Source of the DNA: Trichomonas vaginalis G3
Taxonomy: Eukaryota > Parabasalia > Trichomonadida > Trichomonadidae
Direction: 5' to 3'
Length of the DNA stretch: 64,000 nucleotides
Assembly: GCF_026262505.1 (NCBI RefSeq)
Contig: NC_067206.1
Location: forward strand, 37,029,896-37,093,895
The notes beneath the pieces were generated by a model. That model did no database searches. It was given only the letters and a program-made list of their open reading frames with translations, and was not told where the DNA came from. Of the stretch, positions 28,183 to 38,764 are shown piece by piece (positions within the stretch are counted from its first letter, which is position 1; each line of letters starts with the position of its first letter). The position numbers and the translations under genes were made by a program.

Positions 28183-29583
28183 TTAAAACATAGTTGTATT
28201 TTCAATGAATAATTTCGTTTGAGTAAAGATCTCCTCGAAGATCTTACCTATGTCTTGTGCAGACAAATTCTCCAGTGGATCAGTTCTAGAATTTGCATAT
28301 GTTGTATCACTTTCGATATCAATGATTTTATAAAAATTCTTGTTCAAATTTTCCAATCTTTTCTTTGGACAGTAGCCCTTAAACGTTATATTGATGCAAT
28401 TTGTACTTGGATTATTATGTTTTAATTTCCTGTAGAGTTTTTCCATTGGATAGAATGCAGAATATCCAAATGGACATAATATCCAGAATGGATTTTGTTC
28501 GGCCAATTTCTTAATGTATTCTTTCAATTGAACTATCTGATTCAATGTTTCGTTAGGTCCAATGAAATAATCAATTGAGTATCTCTCATCATCAGTTCGG
28601 AACTTCGATATACCTTCAGCAAATTGTTTTGCAGCAAATTCATTATCAGGCTTGGAATGGAAATGAGGATGATGAGCTCCACTATCTGTGATGAAGAAGA
28701 TGATTTGTGCAGCTTCTTTTCTGAAATCTAGCTTGAAGTACGCCTTGAATGCTGAGTTCCAATCTTCTGGACCATCTCCCATTCCTCCTTGGCATGGGAT
28801 AGACTCTATTGCACTGACCAATTCATCGGCTCTATCAATAGATTGGAAATTAATGTATTCGGTATCATTCTTGTCAATACTCTTATTCAATTTCTTTGCG
28901 TAAATCAAATCTCTGAATGCAATTACCGCAATTTTGACATCGGCATTTGTTTCTTTGAACCAATCGATGGCGTTTTTGATCTGGAACTTAATCAAATCCC
29001 TGATTTTCTCTGTGGATTTAGTTGAATCATATATGAAAACCAAATCAATTGGTTTGAATTTTTTCATTGGAGCAGGTATCTCTTCAGGAATTGGAGGTAA
29101 TTCATTAATAGAAATAGGTGGCATATTCTCATAGTGACCAGTCTCTGCGATAGTTCTCCATTTGTTGACAAGGCAAACAGCCATGTTTCTAACCAATCTC
29201 TTGACACCTTCCAAATTGAGTTCTTTGAAGAGACGAGAAGCAGCGCCATCAATGATTATGTCACCTTCTTTGAGATATTTGGGAGAGACATAATAGCAGC
29301 CAGAAACTAATCCTTTACCCGAACTGAGTGAGAAAGGTCTAAATGGTTTGATATGCTCACAGATTTCATTATATTTCAAGCCATCAGGGATTTTAGCTCC
29401 TGCAATTGTTGTTCCTTCTTGCAACTTAAGAACATTGTATCCGTAAAGATAATAATCATAATTTGCAATTTTCTTAGAATCATCTGAATCAAATGACTTC
29501 TTTCCGAAAGTTGCTGGAGTTTTTCTGTCAAGAACTTGTCCTCTGACTGGATCTTCGCCATTGAACCTAAGTTTAATTGGCAT
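28183..29583 (-). CDS. VWA-domain protein, 466 aa
   Basis: The N-terminal part (1-180) has FNGEDPVRGQVLDRKTPATF and SSGKGLVSGCYYVSPKYLKEGDI segments and is not recognised. Residues about 185-400 form a von Willebrand factor A domain: the entry strand DLVFIYDSTKSTEKIRD has the MIDAS-type DxTxS metal motif, IAVIAFRDL follows, then GDGPEDWNSAFKAYFKLDF and IIFFITDSGAH. VWA domains of this kind bind partners through a metal ion. The ATG is three bases after the stop of the upstream frame, and a TCATAA initiator overlaps that stop, so this may be an independent gene. Alternatively it is the C-terminal end of the giant AAA/VWA protein encoded upstream, cut off by a nonsense change. The stop falls in frame, so both readings are possible. 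Confidence 0.65.
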   Translation of the reverse strand: MPIKLRFNGEDPVRGQVLDRKTPATFGKKSFDSDDSKKIANYDYYLYGYNVLKLQEGTTIAGAKIPDGLKYNEICEHIKPFRPFSLSSGKGLVSGCYYVSPKYLKEGDIIIDGAASRLFKELNLEGVKRLVRNMAVCLVNKWRTIAETGHYENMPPISINELPPIPEEIPAPMKKFKPIDLVFIYDSTKSTEKIRDLIKFQIKNAIDWFKETNADVKIAVIAFRDLIYAKKLNKSIDKNDTEYINFQSIDRADELVSAIESIPCQGGMGDGPEDWNSAFKAYFKLDFRKEAAQIIFFITDSGAHHPHFHSKPDNEFAAKQFAEGISKFRTDDERYSIDYFIGPNETLNQIVQLKEYIKKLAEQNPFWILCPFGYSAFYPMEKLYRKLKHNNPSTNCINITFKGYCPKKRLENLNKNFYKIIDIESDTTYANSRTDPLENLSAQDIGKIFEEIFTQTKLFIENTTMF

Positions 29584-29586
29584 TTT

Positions 29587-29592
29587 TTATGA
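29587..29592 (-). promoter_or_regulatory. Initiator TCATAA overlapping a stop codon
   Basis: Read on -, TCATAA contains the TAA stop of the 29587-33015 frame and matches the trichomonad initiator. It is 4 bases from the ATG at 29583, the usual very short leader. Confidence 0.4.
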
Positions 29593-32500
29593 TTTTGAAT
29601 CACATTCATCACAATCATACAATTTGACATGTTTCAAATAATAATCCGATTCAAAGGTGAATCCCTGATCAGCCCAAAATGAAATACTACCACCTTTCTG
29701 CCTGAACATTTCAACTGTCTCAACAAACTGGTAAGCGTGTGAGAAATCACTTGTATCTCCTCTGATTTGATCAGATTTATTCTTAATGTTTGGAAGAACT
29801 TCAGCATCTGATGGTTTTGCCTCTTTGCCATTTGAGCAAATAACCCAAACTTGGTGGTTTGTTCCTGATAATATTTCGGCAATACAATTGCAATAATTCT
29901 GAGAAACTGTGACTGTAAAGCCAAGGTCTCTCAAACGGCAAATAATTCCATTTTCATCATTCAAAGTTTGGAATGTGACATCTTTGTCTGTTTCCGGAGT
30001 ATCTTTATTTCCTTGATTTTGAATACCTTGATTTCCTTGATTTTGAATACCTTGATTTCCTTGATTTTGAATACCTTGATTTCCTTGATTTTGAATACCT
30101 TGATTTTGAATACCTTGAGGAGGTAGTTGTTGCGATGATAATGGTCGAGATGGTGGATTTGGTTCTTGTTTATTTTGTTCTCCTTCTTGGTTTACTGTTG
30201 CATCGTAGAGTTGGCAAATGAGAATCTTATATGGCCATTTTGCATTCTTGCCGAGATCTTCATCTGGGAGATTACTTTTAGGCTCTTGACCTTGACCTGA
30301 TTTTGTTGAAGGAACATCAATATTTGTTGTTTTTTCGTTAATGTAGTAGCCACGAGCTGCATCAAATATCTGGATCTTTTCCAATTTATTAGTGAGGTCT
30401 GTGTAAAATCTGTTATCTTTGTTACTTAATTGACCATTGAGTTCTTCAATCGAGATTTTCTCTGGTAAAACTGGGGAAGTTATTTCTCCTTCTGTAATTC
30501 CTTCACTTGTATCTAAATGTGATAATTTGCTGAAGCACTCTCCAATTTTCAGAGGATTATCTGACCAAACAGATTTACTGAAAACTTTCGAGATATTCTT
30601 CGGACAAATTCCTACTCCAACACCAATTGTAGATGTCTTTAATGACTGCACTGTGGAGATGCATGTTCCAACTGCACCCATCTCAGTCTGATAGAAATGG
30701 GCACTTGTGATTGCAATAAGAACAGATTCTTGTTCTTGTTGTCTGCACCTGATGTTGTATGCAGCTGTCAATGCCTGAGAGAATCCAAATACTGTTTGAG
30801 ATTGTATATTTGCTGCTGTTAACCATCTATATATTTCTGTGAAAACTGGGGAGTTATCAATGAAAATGTCTTCTTTCTTCTTGTTGATACAAACTGCAAC
30901 TGGACCGGTGGAAGTTGCCAAAATTACTGTGATTGGACAGTTGCATTCTTTGAATGCAATTAATGTGCTGAAGACAGTTAATACTGTAGTATTCATTGAG
31001 AGCATTCCAGATGATGATTCTGTACAATCAATGACGAAAAACAAGGAATAACTTGGTACATAACCTGCCTTTTTTTCGAGTCTAAATCTCTGGTCTTGGC
31101 CATCTGTGATTATGAATCTGATTAATCCTGGCATTGATATTCCGTTGCCTTTCTCTGATGCGATATACTGCATTGCTTTGTTCGGAGAGAACATTTCTTC
31201 AGTATTGAAGTTGTCCGAAATATTTCTTTCGAAATCTTCCAAATCAAATTCCGAATTATTTGATTTTGGAATGAAATCAAATTCACTGTTATCTGTAACT
31301 TCGCAGATTCTTGTCATCGATGTTTGTAGATTTTCTGATACACAAATAAAATGAGAGTTTGTGCTTTGAATATGTTTGGGAGAACAAGTGATTTTGATCT
31401 TGTTTTGCGATAAAGACAATTTAACTGTTTTTTCTTTGTTCTCTAAGTTTCCTTTACTGAAACCTTTGAAGAACGTTTCAATGAACTTTTCACATTTGTC
31501 GAATCCACCTTCAACAATTTTGTTTACTTCATAGAACATGTTCTCATATTCTTCGTTTAGGCGTTTGTATTGATTTACAATTGGATTATTGAATTCTTCA
31601 GGTGGTTGGATTAACCAAGTACATGTTGAATGAGTGTTTTTATCCCATCTTGACCATGATTTTACTGTTGTGTTCAAGAGGTTTCCATCTGAGAAGACGA
31701 AGAAACTATATGATGACTTTAAGTCTTTATTTATTATCTTTTGAATGGCAATAAATGGATCGGATGATAATCTCTTTGTATCGAAAGTTTCAAGAGCAAC
31801 TTGCAGATGCTTTCTCTGCAATTTTTCAGATAATTTCTTGATTTCCAAGTATTGGAATTCTCTATCTGCGAAAACAACAAGTCTGTATTCAAGTCCAAGT
31901 TGAGAACATGCCATTGCGAAAGCAACAAAATACAACAAAATGTCGCGCTTGATATCTTCTGGTGTGATTGATTTAATATCAAGCAACAAAACAATTTGGG
32001 AATTAGTGTTGATTTGTAATTTGTTTGCATAATTAACAATGTTGAAAGTGGTTTCTGTTGCATAATCAATGAATTTATCAATTGGTAATTCAGTATCTGC
32101 AGCAATATCATCGATTTTATCAATTCCTAAACCAGGTTTATTTTCCATGTCCTCGGAATAATTTTGTGGTTTATCAATGTTGTCAATCATATATTTGTAA
32201 ACGTCTTCATCTTTGACTGGTCCACTTCCTCTTCCTTGTTGTGAATTTAAGCTAATTTTAGGTTCAAGCTCCTTCTTTGGAATAACTGTGACAATTGTAC
32301 CATTATTTTTATTTTCTTGAGGATTTGGTTTCTTTTTATGATCTGGAAGATTTGGTTTTAATGGCATATTGAGATTTAATGGCTTCCTTGAGACCATTAC
32401 CCAGTCTTTCTTGAACTGTTCAACAGAAAGCAATGACTGCTTTGGCTTCATGATAGATTGAATAAGATCACTGTTTTTAAGATCTTTCTCATTTATTTTA

Positions 32501-33015
32501 AGATTTTGAATCTTGCAACCAGACTTATTCAAAATTTTGAAAAGTGAAATGAAACTGTTGTTGAATTCAATGCACTGAGACAAGAATGGAGTTGTTTTTA
32601 GTGTAGATCCGTTGCTCGACCATGCATAGAAAGCTGCCAAATTTTTGAACTGTATTTCTGCTTGAGAATTTGGAAATCCTATGGTATAATCTTTGTAATT
32701 TGACATTATCAAAACAAACTTTCTGCATCTGGAGAGAATTTCAGAGATTTTTTCATAAATTGCTTTTGCGGATGTTAATGCTCCAAATGAGATTATTTCT
32801 TCATCGAATTCTTCATCATTTGGAACCATGTCCAATTTCAATATTGGTTCATTTGCTTCTTTTAATTTCGAGTTAATTCTTTCTGATATTACCTTTCTTT
32901 CATCTGGACTAATAATCCTTGTATCAAATGTTAGTTTGTGTAAACTATCAGCCTTGATTTCAGTTACAATTGTTGTGCTGTCGGACGAAGTAAATTTTAG
33001 AATATCTTGTTTCAA
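29587..33015 (-). CDS. Two-VWA segment of the giant AAA/VWA locus
   Basis: An open frame of about 1140 codons with no ATG near its upstream end (its first codon is TTG; the first ATG comes about 62 codons later). It appears to continue the 33012-38102 frame after a one-base shift in an A run near 33040. Residues about 335-470 form a VWA-like fold without a clear metal site (QIVLLLDIKSITPED, FFVFSDGNLL). Residues about 640-860 form a second VWA-like domain with YSLFFVIDCTESSSGMLSM (DxTxS motif). A low-complexity spacer of four IQNQGNQG repeats lies near residue 965-1000. The C-terminal 120 residues are a small alpha/beta domain. Function unknown; in midasin-like proteins VWA domains engage partners remodelled by the AAA ring. 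Confidence 0.6.
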   Translation of the reverse strand: MKQDILKFTSSDSTTIVTEIKADSLHKLTFDTRIISPDERKVISERINSKLKEANEPILKLDMVPNDEEFDEEIISFGALTSAKAIYEKISEILSRCRKFVLIMSNYKDYTIGFPNSQAEIQFKNLAAFYAWSSNGSTLKTTPFLSQCIEFNNSFISLFKILNKSGCKIQNLKINEKDLKNSDLIQSIMKPKQSLLSVEQFKKDWVMVSRKPLNLNMPLKPNLPDHKKKPNPQENKNNGTIVTVIPKKELEPKISLNSQQGRGSGPVKDEDVYKYMIDNIDKPQNYSEDMENKPGLGIDKIDDIAADTELPIDKFIDYATETTFNIVNYANKLQINTNSQIVLLLDIKSITPEDIKRDILLYFVAFAMACSQLGLEYRLVVFADREFQYLEIKKLSEKLQRKHLQVALETFDTKRLSSDPFIAIQKIINKDLKSSYSFFVFSDGNLLNTTVKSWSRWDKNTHSTCTWLIQPPEEFNNPIVNQYKRLNEEYENMFYEVNKIVEGGFDKCEKFIETFFKGFSKGNLENKEKTVKLSLSQNKIKITCSPKHIQSTNSHFICVSENLQTSMTRICEVTDNSEFDFIPKSNNSEFDLEDFERNISDNFNTEEMFSPNKAMQYIASEKGNGISMPGLIRFIITDGQDQRFRLEKKAGYVPSYSLFFVIDCTESSSGMLSMNTTVLTVFSTLIAFKECNCPITVILATSTGPVAVCINKKKEDIFIDNSPVFTEIYRWLTAANIQSQTVFGFSQALTAAYNIRCRQQEQESVLIAITSAHFYQTEMGAVGTCISTVQSLKTSTIGVGVGICPKNISKVFSKSVWSDNPLKIGECFSKLSHLDTSEGITEGEITSPVLPEKISIEELNGQLSNKDNRFYTDLTNKLEKIQIFDAARGYYINEKTTNIDVPSTKSGQGQEPKSNLPDEDLGKNAKWPYKILICQLYDATVNQEGEQNKQEPNPPSRPLSSQQLPPQGIQNQGIQNQGNQGIQNQGNQGIQNQGNQGIQNQGNKDTPETDKDVTFQTLNDENGIICRLRDLGFTVTVSQNYCNCIAEILSGTNHQVWVICSNGKEAKPSDAEVLPNIKNKSDQIRGDTSDFSHAYQFVETVEMFRQKGGSISFWADQGFTFESDYYLKHVKLYDCDECDSKS

Positions 33016-36000
33016 TTGTTCACTGTTTTGGCTTTTTGATTGTTAACTTCGCTCAGATCAAATTTTATGTTTCTTTTGCTATTAACATCGTTAATATTAA
33101 ATTGATCATCATATGTTAATTGGAAATCATCATTTTTGAGTTTATCGAATTTCTCCTGCATTTTCTTAACAATAAACTCCTTTATTGATTGTTCTCTATC
33201 TTCTTTCCTAACGAAATTCTTGATTTTGCTGTTAATGATGTTAATTGCATTTTTTCCGAAGAATTCTTCCAATTGAGTAAGAAGATCCTTAAGATTTGTT
33301 TCTGGCATTTCTTTAATATTTGCTGCAATTTTACCAAATTTAGGATCAGAAGCAGGAATCCAAAGATTATTATTGATGAAAAGCAATAAGCACTTATCAT
33401 TTAACTCCTTTTGGTATGTGCCTTTAACTATCTTTGGTATGGATTTGATTTTATTTGTGGTCAGAATTGTTCCATATCCTTTTTCGTCATAATAAGCATG
33501 AGGAAGCATTCTATTCTTGTGATATAAAGAATAACTGATATCATTATAATAGCAATTGCATTCTCCAAATTTAAGAGGATTTCCCCTTTCTGGACAAATT
33601 ATTTTCAAAGGAATTTCTTTTTTCCATTGGAATTGTTGGCCATCAATACTAATTTCCAGCATTGATTTTTCATATTGATTGCTTGCAATTGACTTTATAT
33701 CGACTTCAATAATAATATGACCTTGATGTTCATCGAATGAAGAAGTAATCTTCTTATTAATGAGGCTGACATTGTTTAAACAATCTTTAATAGTAATCCT
33801 TGGTTCTTCTCTATATTTCATGAAGAATGAAACAAGGAAACAGTATTTGTTATACGTGTATCCAATCTCTAATTCATTTTTAACTGATATTGTTTTATAT
33901 GGTGGATATAATGAATTAAAGAAAATTTTTCTATTATACAAATTAGATGGAGTATTGATTTTGACTTGAGAATTTTCCAATGGAGTGTGATACACGTGGA
34001 AAGTAATACCATCGATCAAATCATTTTTAGAAGACTTTTGAAAAACAATTGTTTTGTCATTATCTTTCAATTGTATTGGAGATTCTGGTAACTGACATTT
34101 GACATTTTCGATCAAAATTTTTTGTTTTGGATTTTCTTCTCCTGTAATTTCTGGGATAATATTGATATTATCTTCTGCGATAAAATCTTTTTCAAAAGTA
34201 ATTCCGTCCCTGTGATTGATAAACTTGTTTCCACGAGAATCAAGGAAAACAACAGAGTCAATGAAATGAGCCTTGACTTCATACTCAATCTTTTTAGTGT
34301 TGATGTTCATTATTCCCGTGAAAGTCATATCTTGTATTATGTCATTTATTGGGAAGATTAAATTAATTTGTGCATCCTTCATTTCATAAGTTGGAGTTGG
34401 TGTTTCTTGTGATGTTGGATGAAATTCGATTTTAACTTTTGAAGCATTTCCAAAAACATAAACAGGAATGCAAATTGGAGTTGTTTGGATGCCTCTTAAT
34501 ATGCAAGGAACATCAGATTTGATGGAACTGAATGTTGGAATAACATTTTCTTTATCAACATTAACAGCTGCCATGTTAAACGCTGAATTATCGGCCTTAG
34601 TGAAGTCAATTTTAATATTAGGCTTCTTAGCCTTATTATCCTTATTATCCTCGTTAGAATCTAGGGTTGGTTTATTGTTTTTATTTTTAGGAGGTTCAAA
34701 TTTCTGAAATGGAAAATTATCAATTTTTTGGCAAACTTCTTCAAGATTTTCGATACATCTATCATATTCTTGGATTTTTCCTTCAAGATCCTCTAATTTC
34801 TTTTTAGTATTAGATGCCGTAATATCTGGATTTATCCTGTGTTGAGGTTTGCTAAATTTGTTTCTAAATTCCTCTAAATATGGTTTATCTGACTGTTTGT
34901 TTTTGACAAATTCTGAAAGATCATTGAATGTATATTCTGTCTGGTTTGAAACAAAAATTACTGAGGTTTCATCTTCATAAATACTATCCAATGCTTTTGG
35001 ATTCTTTTTTAATAACCTGTTGAAATTTTCCCATTCAAATTCTAACATTTCAAAATTAATTCCTTCTTCTTTTTGGGCAAATTTAGAAATTTTGATTGTA
35101 AATAGATTCAAAGGTTCTTTAATTTCAAGTTCATTGATGAATTTATGTGGAACAACCAAAAATGTGTCCTTATGTGGTTCAATATTGTAGTCAACTTTGT
35201 TTTGAGGATTGTTTTTATTGATGAAAGAAATTGATTTATATTTCCAATCATGGATATAAATTAGTCCAATTTCCTCCTCAAATTTAGTTGAAACTCCTGA
35301 ATCCAATTTATTCAGGAATTTATATAATTCCTTTGTCTCTGGGTACACAGTTAATTGTTGTGAATTAGGATCCCAATTGAATTGTGTCATTTCACTTAAA
35401 ATTGATTTCATAATGGTTGAATAATTTTGGTAGGCCTCAACAATTTCTTTTGAAGAATCGTCTTGTTCAAACTGATTTCTGAATTTCAATGGATCATCAA
35501 TTTTCATTGCCATTTCAAGTTGTAGAAGTGATTTTTTGATTTCGTTTTCTTTTTCTTTAATATTTTCAACGCATTTATTTTTCTTTTCCATCAATTTTTC
35601 ATTCTTATCATTGAGATGATCATGAACATATCTAATATATTCTCCAATTGGATCCAATAGATAGCTTGTCTGTCCACAAATAAATGAATCCCATTTTTCT
35701 TTTGTCAAAGGATTGTATTTTTCCAAGCAGTGAGATAAGTAATCTCCAATAAACATGTTGGCTTGCCTGACATATTGATCATTTGATTTATATGTTGCAG
35801 CTTGTATTATGCAGTCATGCAACAAACATGTGAAGAATTCCTTGAAACAATATGGTGGATTTGACAAAGACAATGAAACAATGATTGACTTCTTGTTTTC
35901 TTTAACTGACAACAAATTTTGAATTGAATTGTTGACAGATTCTTTCATTTCACTTGTGAACTTATCTGTTTCGAAAACGATTTGTTTGAAAGAAGAAACA

Positions 36001-38102
36001 ACTCTGATCATGAACATACCATATGTCAATACTTTATTTGATCCGTCAAGAAGTTTATAAAAGTCTAGATTCCGAATCAAGAAAAGACCTTGAGCTGGAA
36101 ATTCATCAGTATATGATATTATTTTGTCATTGGTTTCAAATTGAGGGAAATCTCGAATGTCGTATTTCTTTGATGTGGCCTTTGCAATCAAATTTTCATA
36201 GTCTTGACTTCTTTCATGAACTTCTTTCATATATTTCCTCATATCTTGGACTGTCATGAAATTAGTTTTATATATTTTAGAACAAATTTTAAGTAAACTT
36301 CTTTCTGGGAAAAATGGAATTCTTATTGGCAAATTAACATCATATTTCTTATTGTATTTAACAATAAATTCATACCAGCTTGGACTAGGAAGTTCTTTTT
36401 GGTTTATATAGCTGTTTACCTTTTCAATGAGATTATTAACATTGAATAAACTCCTGTCAGAATTATAAATTGCGTTCAGGTATTTGTCAAAAATATCAAA
36501 AAGTAATGCATTTGAATCATACATATTCAAAGTTAATGAAATACCATCATAAGTCTTAAAGATATCTCCTATGTTGTAGCCGCGATTGTGTAATACTAAA
36601 AGACTTGAAATGCAACTGTTTGTATTCAAGAGATTGCCGAAATGATACAAATCAGAAGAGAAATCCATTAATGCAATAAACCAGTCAGATTGATATTTGT
36701 TTTCTGGATCAGTCTTTGTAACATAAGAAGAAAGTTTATCATAGGAAACTATATTTGGTGACTTCGCTTGTTTGATTACTTTCTCTTGATCGATGCCAGC
36801 TGGAACCCAACCAATTGTTTCGGTCAAATCAAACAAAAATGCTAATTCTGGATGAATTTCCTTCAATTTATCCCACTTCCTTTCATCTTCATTATTAAGA
36901 TTTCTCTTGTCGTATTCATCTTGAAGTTTACTCAGAATTTCCATGAAATCTTTTGGTAATCCGAAATCGTATTTTTTGAACGATTTCGCAATGAGATCGA
37001 TGTTGTAAAGTTCAGTCAATGAATTATTATTGAAGGAATTAATTAGATGTGATATTTCAACTGTTTTTGATGGTAATAAATCTTTCTTAATAATCATTGT
37101 TGTAAATTTATCAAGTAATGTAAGTAAGTCATGGCTTTTTATTTCAAAGCATATTAAGTAAGCATCGAAAATATGTTTGAATATTCCATCAAAAAGTTGT
37201 GAAATAACACTAATATTTGGAACATTGAAATATAAATTTGGATATCTAAAAATATTGTTTTTGATTTCATCAGAAATATACTTCAAATCAATGTTTTCTG
37301 AAGCGAGTTCACTTGGTAAAACAATGCCTTCGTATGTAGGATATGTTTGAGAAATGAATGTAAACTCTGCAACGATCTCATTCAAATTAGAATCCTTTGA
37401 TCTTTGACAATTGGCTATTGTTAACTCTTTGATTTCTTCGATTGTGTTAGCATTAAGTTTAGAAAGTTGTTCAACAATTTGATACAATCTATTCAAATAA
37501 ATGAAATCGATGAACCAATTTGGTTTTGTTACTGATTTGAAATCTTTGACCCAATTATTCAATAAATCTATTGCATCCAAGATGTCTTTCAACTGTGCAC
37601 ATTCAATGACTTTAAATACATCAATAATTGGCTGATCATTTTGTATTCTTTCTTCAATTAATTTCTTAAATTCATCGCTATCAATTAATAACGATAAATA
37701 TAATTTCATTAATTCCTTAACAAAACCTTTATCAATTTTTTGAAAGAAAAAATTATAAATCTTTTGATTAAGTTCAGACTTATCATTATCTATTTCGTTA
37801 AGATTCTTATTGTAAGCGATTGTCAAAGCTCTCTTGATTTGCTGGGAATCAACATCTTTATTATCAGGTTGACTATAATAAGTAATTAATCTACAAATTC
37901 TTGATATTGATCTTCCTGTTATTTCGTAGCTTGAATCATTTGGATACTCCTGCTTCAGCCAATTGCGAATTTCACAATGACAAACTCCGATTCTTGTAGC
38001 AATTTCAATCTTATCAACTGTGGTATCAACATAATTAGTGTCTGGAATATTGAGCATTGCTATTTCTGCGATTGATTTATAATCAATATCAATTGGATCC
38101 AT
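33012..38102 (-). CDS. Linker and AAA-lid segment of the giant AAA/VWA locus, 1696 aa
   Basis: A very long open frame. Its first 70 residues (EIRNWLKQEYPND...RSISRICRLITYYS) read like the C-terminal helical lid of an AAA module whose core is encoded just upstream. Then come about 1000 residues of mainly helical linker, including a strongly charged coiled coil (MEKKNKCVENIKEKENEIK, near residue 830), followed by beta-rich segments (from about 1180) and an acidic C-terminus. There is no Walker motif of its own. In-frame sequence upstream of the ATG (38103-38220) matches the end of an AAA core (KTPLPRTILSRCAIL), so this ATG is probably not the true start but the first Met after a one-base frameshift near 38222. 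Together with its neighbours it resembles a midasin/dynein-like giant. Confidence 0.6.
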   Translation of the reverse strand: MDPIDIDYKSIAEIAMLNIPDTNYVDTTVDKIEIATRIGVCHCEIRNWLKQEYPNDSSYEITGRSISRICRLITYYSQPDNKDVDSQQIKRALTIAYNKNLNEIDNDKSELNQKIYNFFFQKIDKGFVKELMKLYLSLLIDSDEFKKLIEERIQNDQPIIDVFKVIECAQLKDILDAIDLLNNWVKDFKSVTKPNWFIDFIYLNRLYQIVEQLSKLNANTIEEIKELTIANCQRSKDSNLNEIVAEFTFISQTYPTYEGIVLPSELASENIDLKYISDEIKNNIFRYPNLYFNVPNISVISQLFDGIFKHIFDAYLICFEIKSHDLLTLLDKFTTMIIKKDLLPSKTVEISHLINSFNNNSLTELYNIDLIAKSFKKYDFGLPKDFMEILSKLQDEYDKRNLNNEDERKWDKLKEIHPELAFLFDLTETIGWVPAGIDQEKVIKQAKSPNIVSYDKLSSYVTKTDPENKYQSDWFIALMDFSSDLYHFGNLLNTNSCISSLLVLHNRGYNIGDIFKTYDGISLTLNMYDSNALLFDIFDKYLNAIYNSDRSLFNVNNLIEKVNSYINQKELPSPSWYEFIVKYNKKYDVNLPIRIPFFPERSLLKICSKIYKTNFMTVQDMRKYMKEVHERSQDYENLIAKATSKKYDIRDFPQFETNDKIISYTDEFPAQGLFLIRNLDFYKLLDGSNKVLTYGMFMIRVVSSFKQIVFETDKFTSEMKESVNNSIQNLLSVKENKKSIIVSLSLSNPPYCFKEFFTCLLHDCIIQAATYKSNDQYVRQANMFIGDYLSHCLEKYNPLTKEKWDSFICGQTSYLLDPIGEYIRYVHDHLNDKNEKLMEKKNKCVENIKEKENEIKKSLLQLEMAMKIDDPLKFRNQFEQDDSSKEIVEAYQNYSTIMKSILSEMTQFNWDPNSQQLTVYPETKELYKFLNKLDSGVSTKFEEEIGLIYIHDWKYKSISFINKNNPQNKVDYNIEPHKDTFLVVPHKFINELEIKEPLNLFTIKISKFAQKEEGINFEMLEFEWENFNRLLKKNPKALDSIYEDETSVIFVSNQTEYTFNDLSEFVKNKQSDKPYLEEFRNKFSKPQHRINPDITASNTKKKLEDLEGKIQEYDRCIENLEEVCQKIDNFPFQKFEPPKNKNNKPTLDSNEDNKDNKAKKPNIKIDFTKADNSAFNMAAVNVDKENVIPTFSSIKSDVPCILRGIQTTPICIPVYVFGNASKVKIEFHPTSQETPTPTYEMKDAQINLIFPINDIIQDMTFTGIMNINTKKIEYEVKAHFIDSVVFLDSRGNKFINHRDGITFEKDFIAEDNINIIPEITGEENPKQKILIENVKCQLPESPIQLKDNDKTIVFQKSSKNDLIDGITFHVYHTPLENSQVKINTPSNLYNRKIFFNSLYPPYKTISVKNELEIGYTYNKYCFLVSFFMKYREEPRITIKDCLNNVSLINKKITSSFDEHQGHIIIEVDIKSIASNQYEKSMLEISIDGQQFQWKKEIPLKIICPERGNPLKFGECNCYYNDISYSLYHKNRMLPHAYYDEKGYGTILTTNKIKSIPKIVKGTYQKELNDKCLLLFINNNLWIPASDPKFGKIAANIKEMPETNLKDLLTQLEEFFGKNAINIINSKIKNFVRKEDREQSIKEFIVKKMQEKFDKLKNDDFQLTYDDQFNINDVNSKRNIKFDLSEVNNQKAKTVNN

Positions 38103-38763
38103 CTTTAGAATAGCGCATCTTGAAAGGATTGTTCGTGGAAGAGGAGTCTTTTTATGTGTTGCTACATCATTGTATGTGAAAATGATTCTAAAGTCTTCAT
38201 TGATCTGATTTTGAGGAATTTTTGATTTGGTTGAAAAGTGACACCTTCACCAACTTCATACAAATTCAAAGATGGTTCGAAATCAAGCAAAGTAATGATC
38301 ATTTCCAAAATATTTGGAGGACATGATTCAACACCATCGAATAAAACCCAATCGCCATTCCTCATTGCAGTAATCAAACCGGATTCTGAATATTCCATGT
38401 TGTTGATCAAATGGCTGGCTTTTGTAATGATTGCTTTCGCTTCTTTTCCAATTTTGATTGTGTTTTCATCGTTTGATGCTTTGACAATTTTGTCAATTTC
38501 ATTTGCCAAAACTTTGAGTTTCTTGACTTCAACATTTTTATTATTGTTTCCAGAAATCATCATAGAGAGTTCATTAAAAGAAGGATCTTCGGAAAGCTTG
38601 GTTAAAATCTTATTAATGTTTTGTTCACTGATATATTTCGATGGTTTATATGATCCAGTGATTGCTGAGATTGATGTATCAGCGTTGACAGGAATAACCA
38701 CTAATTTCTTGTTGATTGCTTGCGCAAACAATCTGACTGTATAAGTCTTTCCTGATGCTGTTC
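38103..38763 (-). pseudogene. Third AAA_5-type module of the giant locus (interrupted)
   Basis: Contains GTASGKTYTVRLFAQAI (Walker A), IPVNADTSISAITGSYKP, and the Walker B segment GDWVLFDGVESCPPNILEM, all typical of dynein-related AAA_5 domains. The Walker A motif follows directly after an in-frame TGA at 38761-38763 that ends the upstream frame. The sensor/arginine-finger part (TPLPRTILSRC) lies in another frame after a one-base change in an A run near 38222. The first Met in this piece is at 38731. It sits exactly between the second AAA module and the lid segment, so it is one part of a once continuous host gene, now a pseudogene or affected by sequencing errors. Confidence 0.7.
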
Positions 38764-38764
38764 C

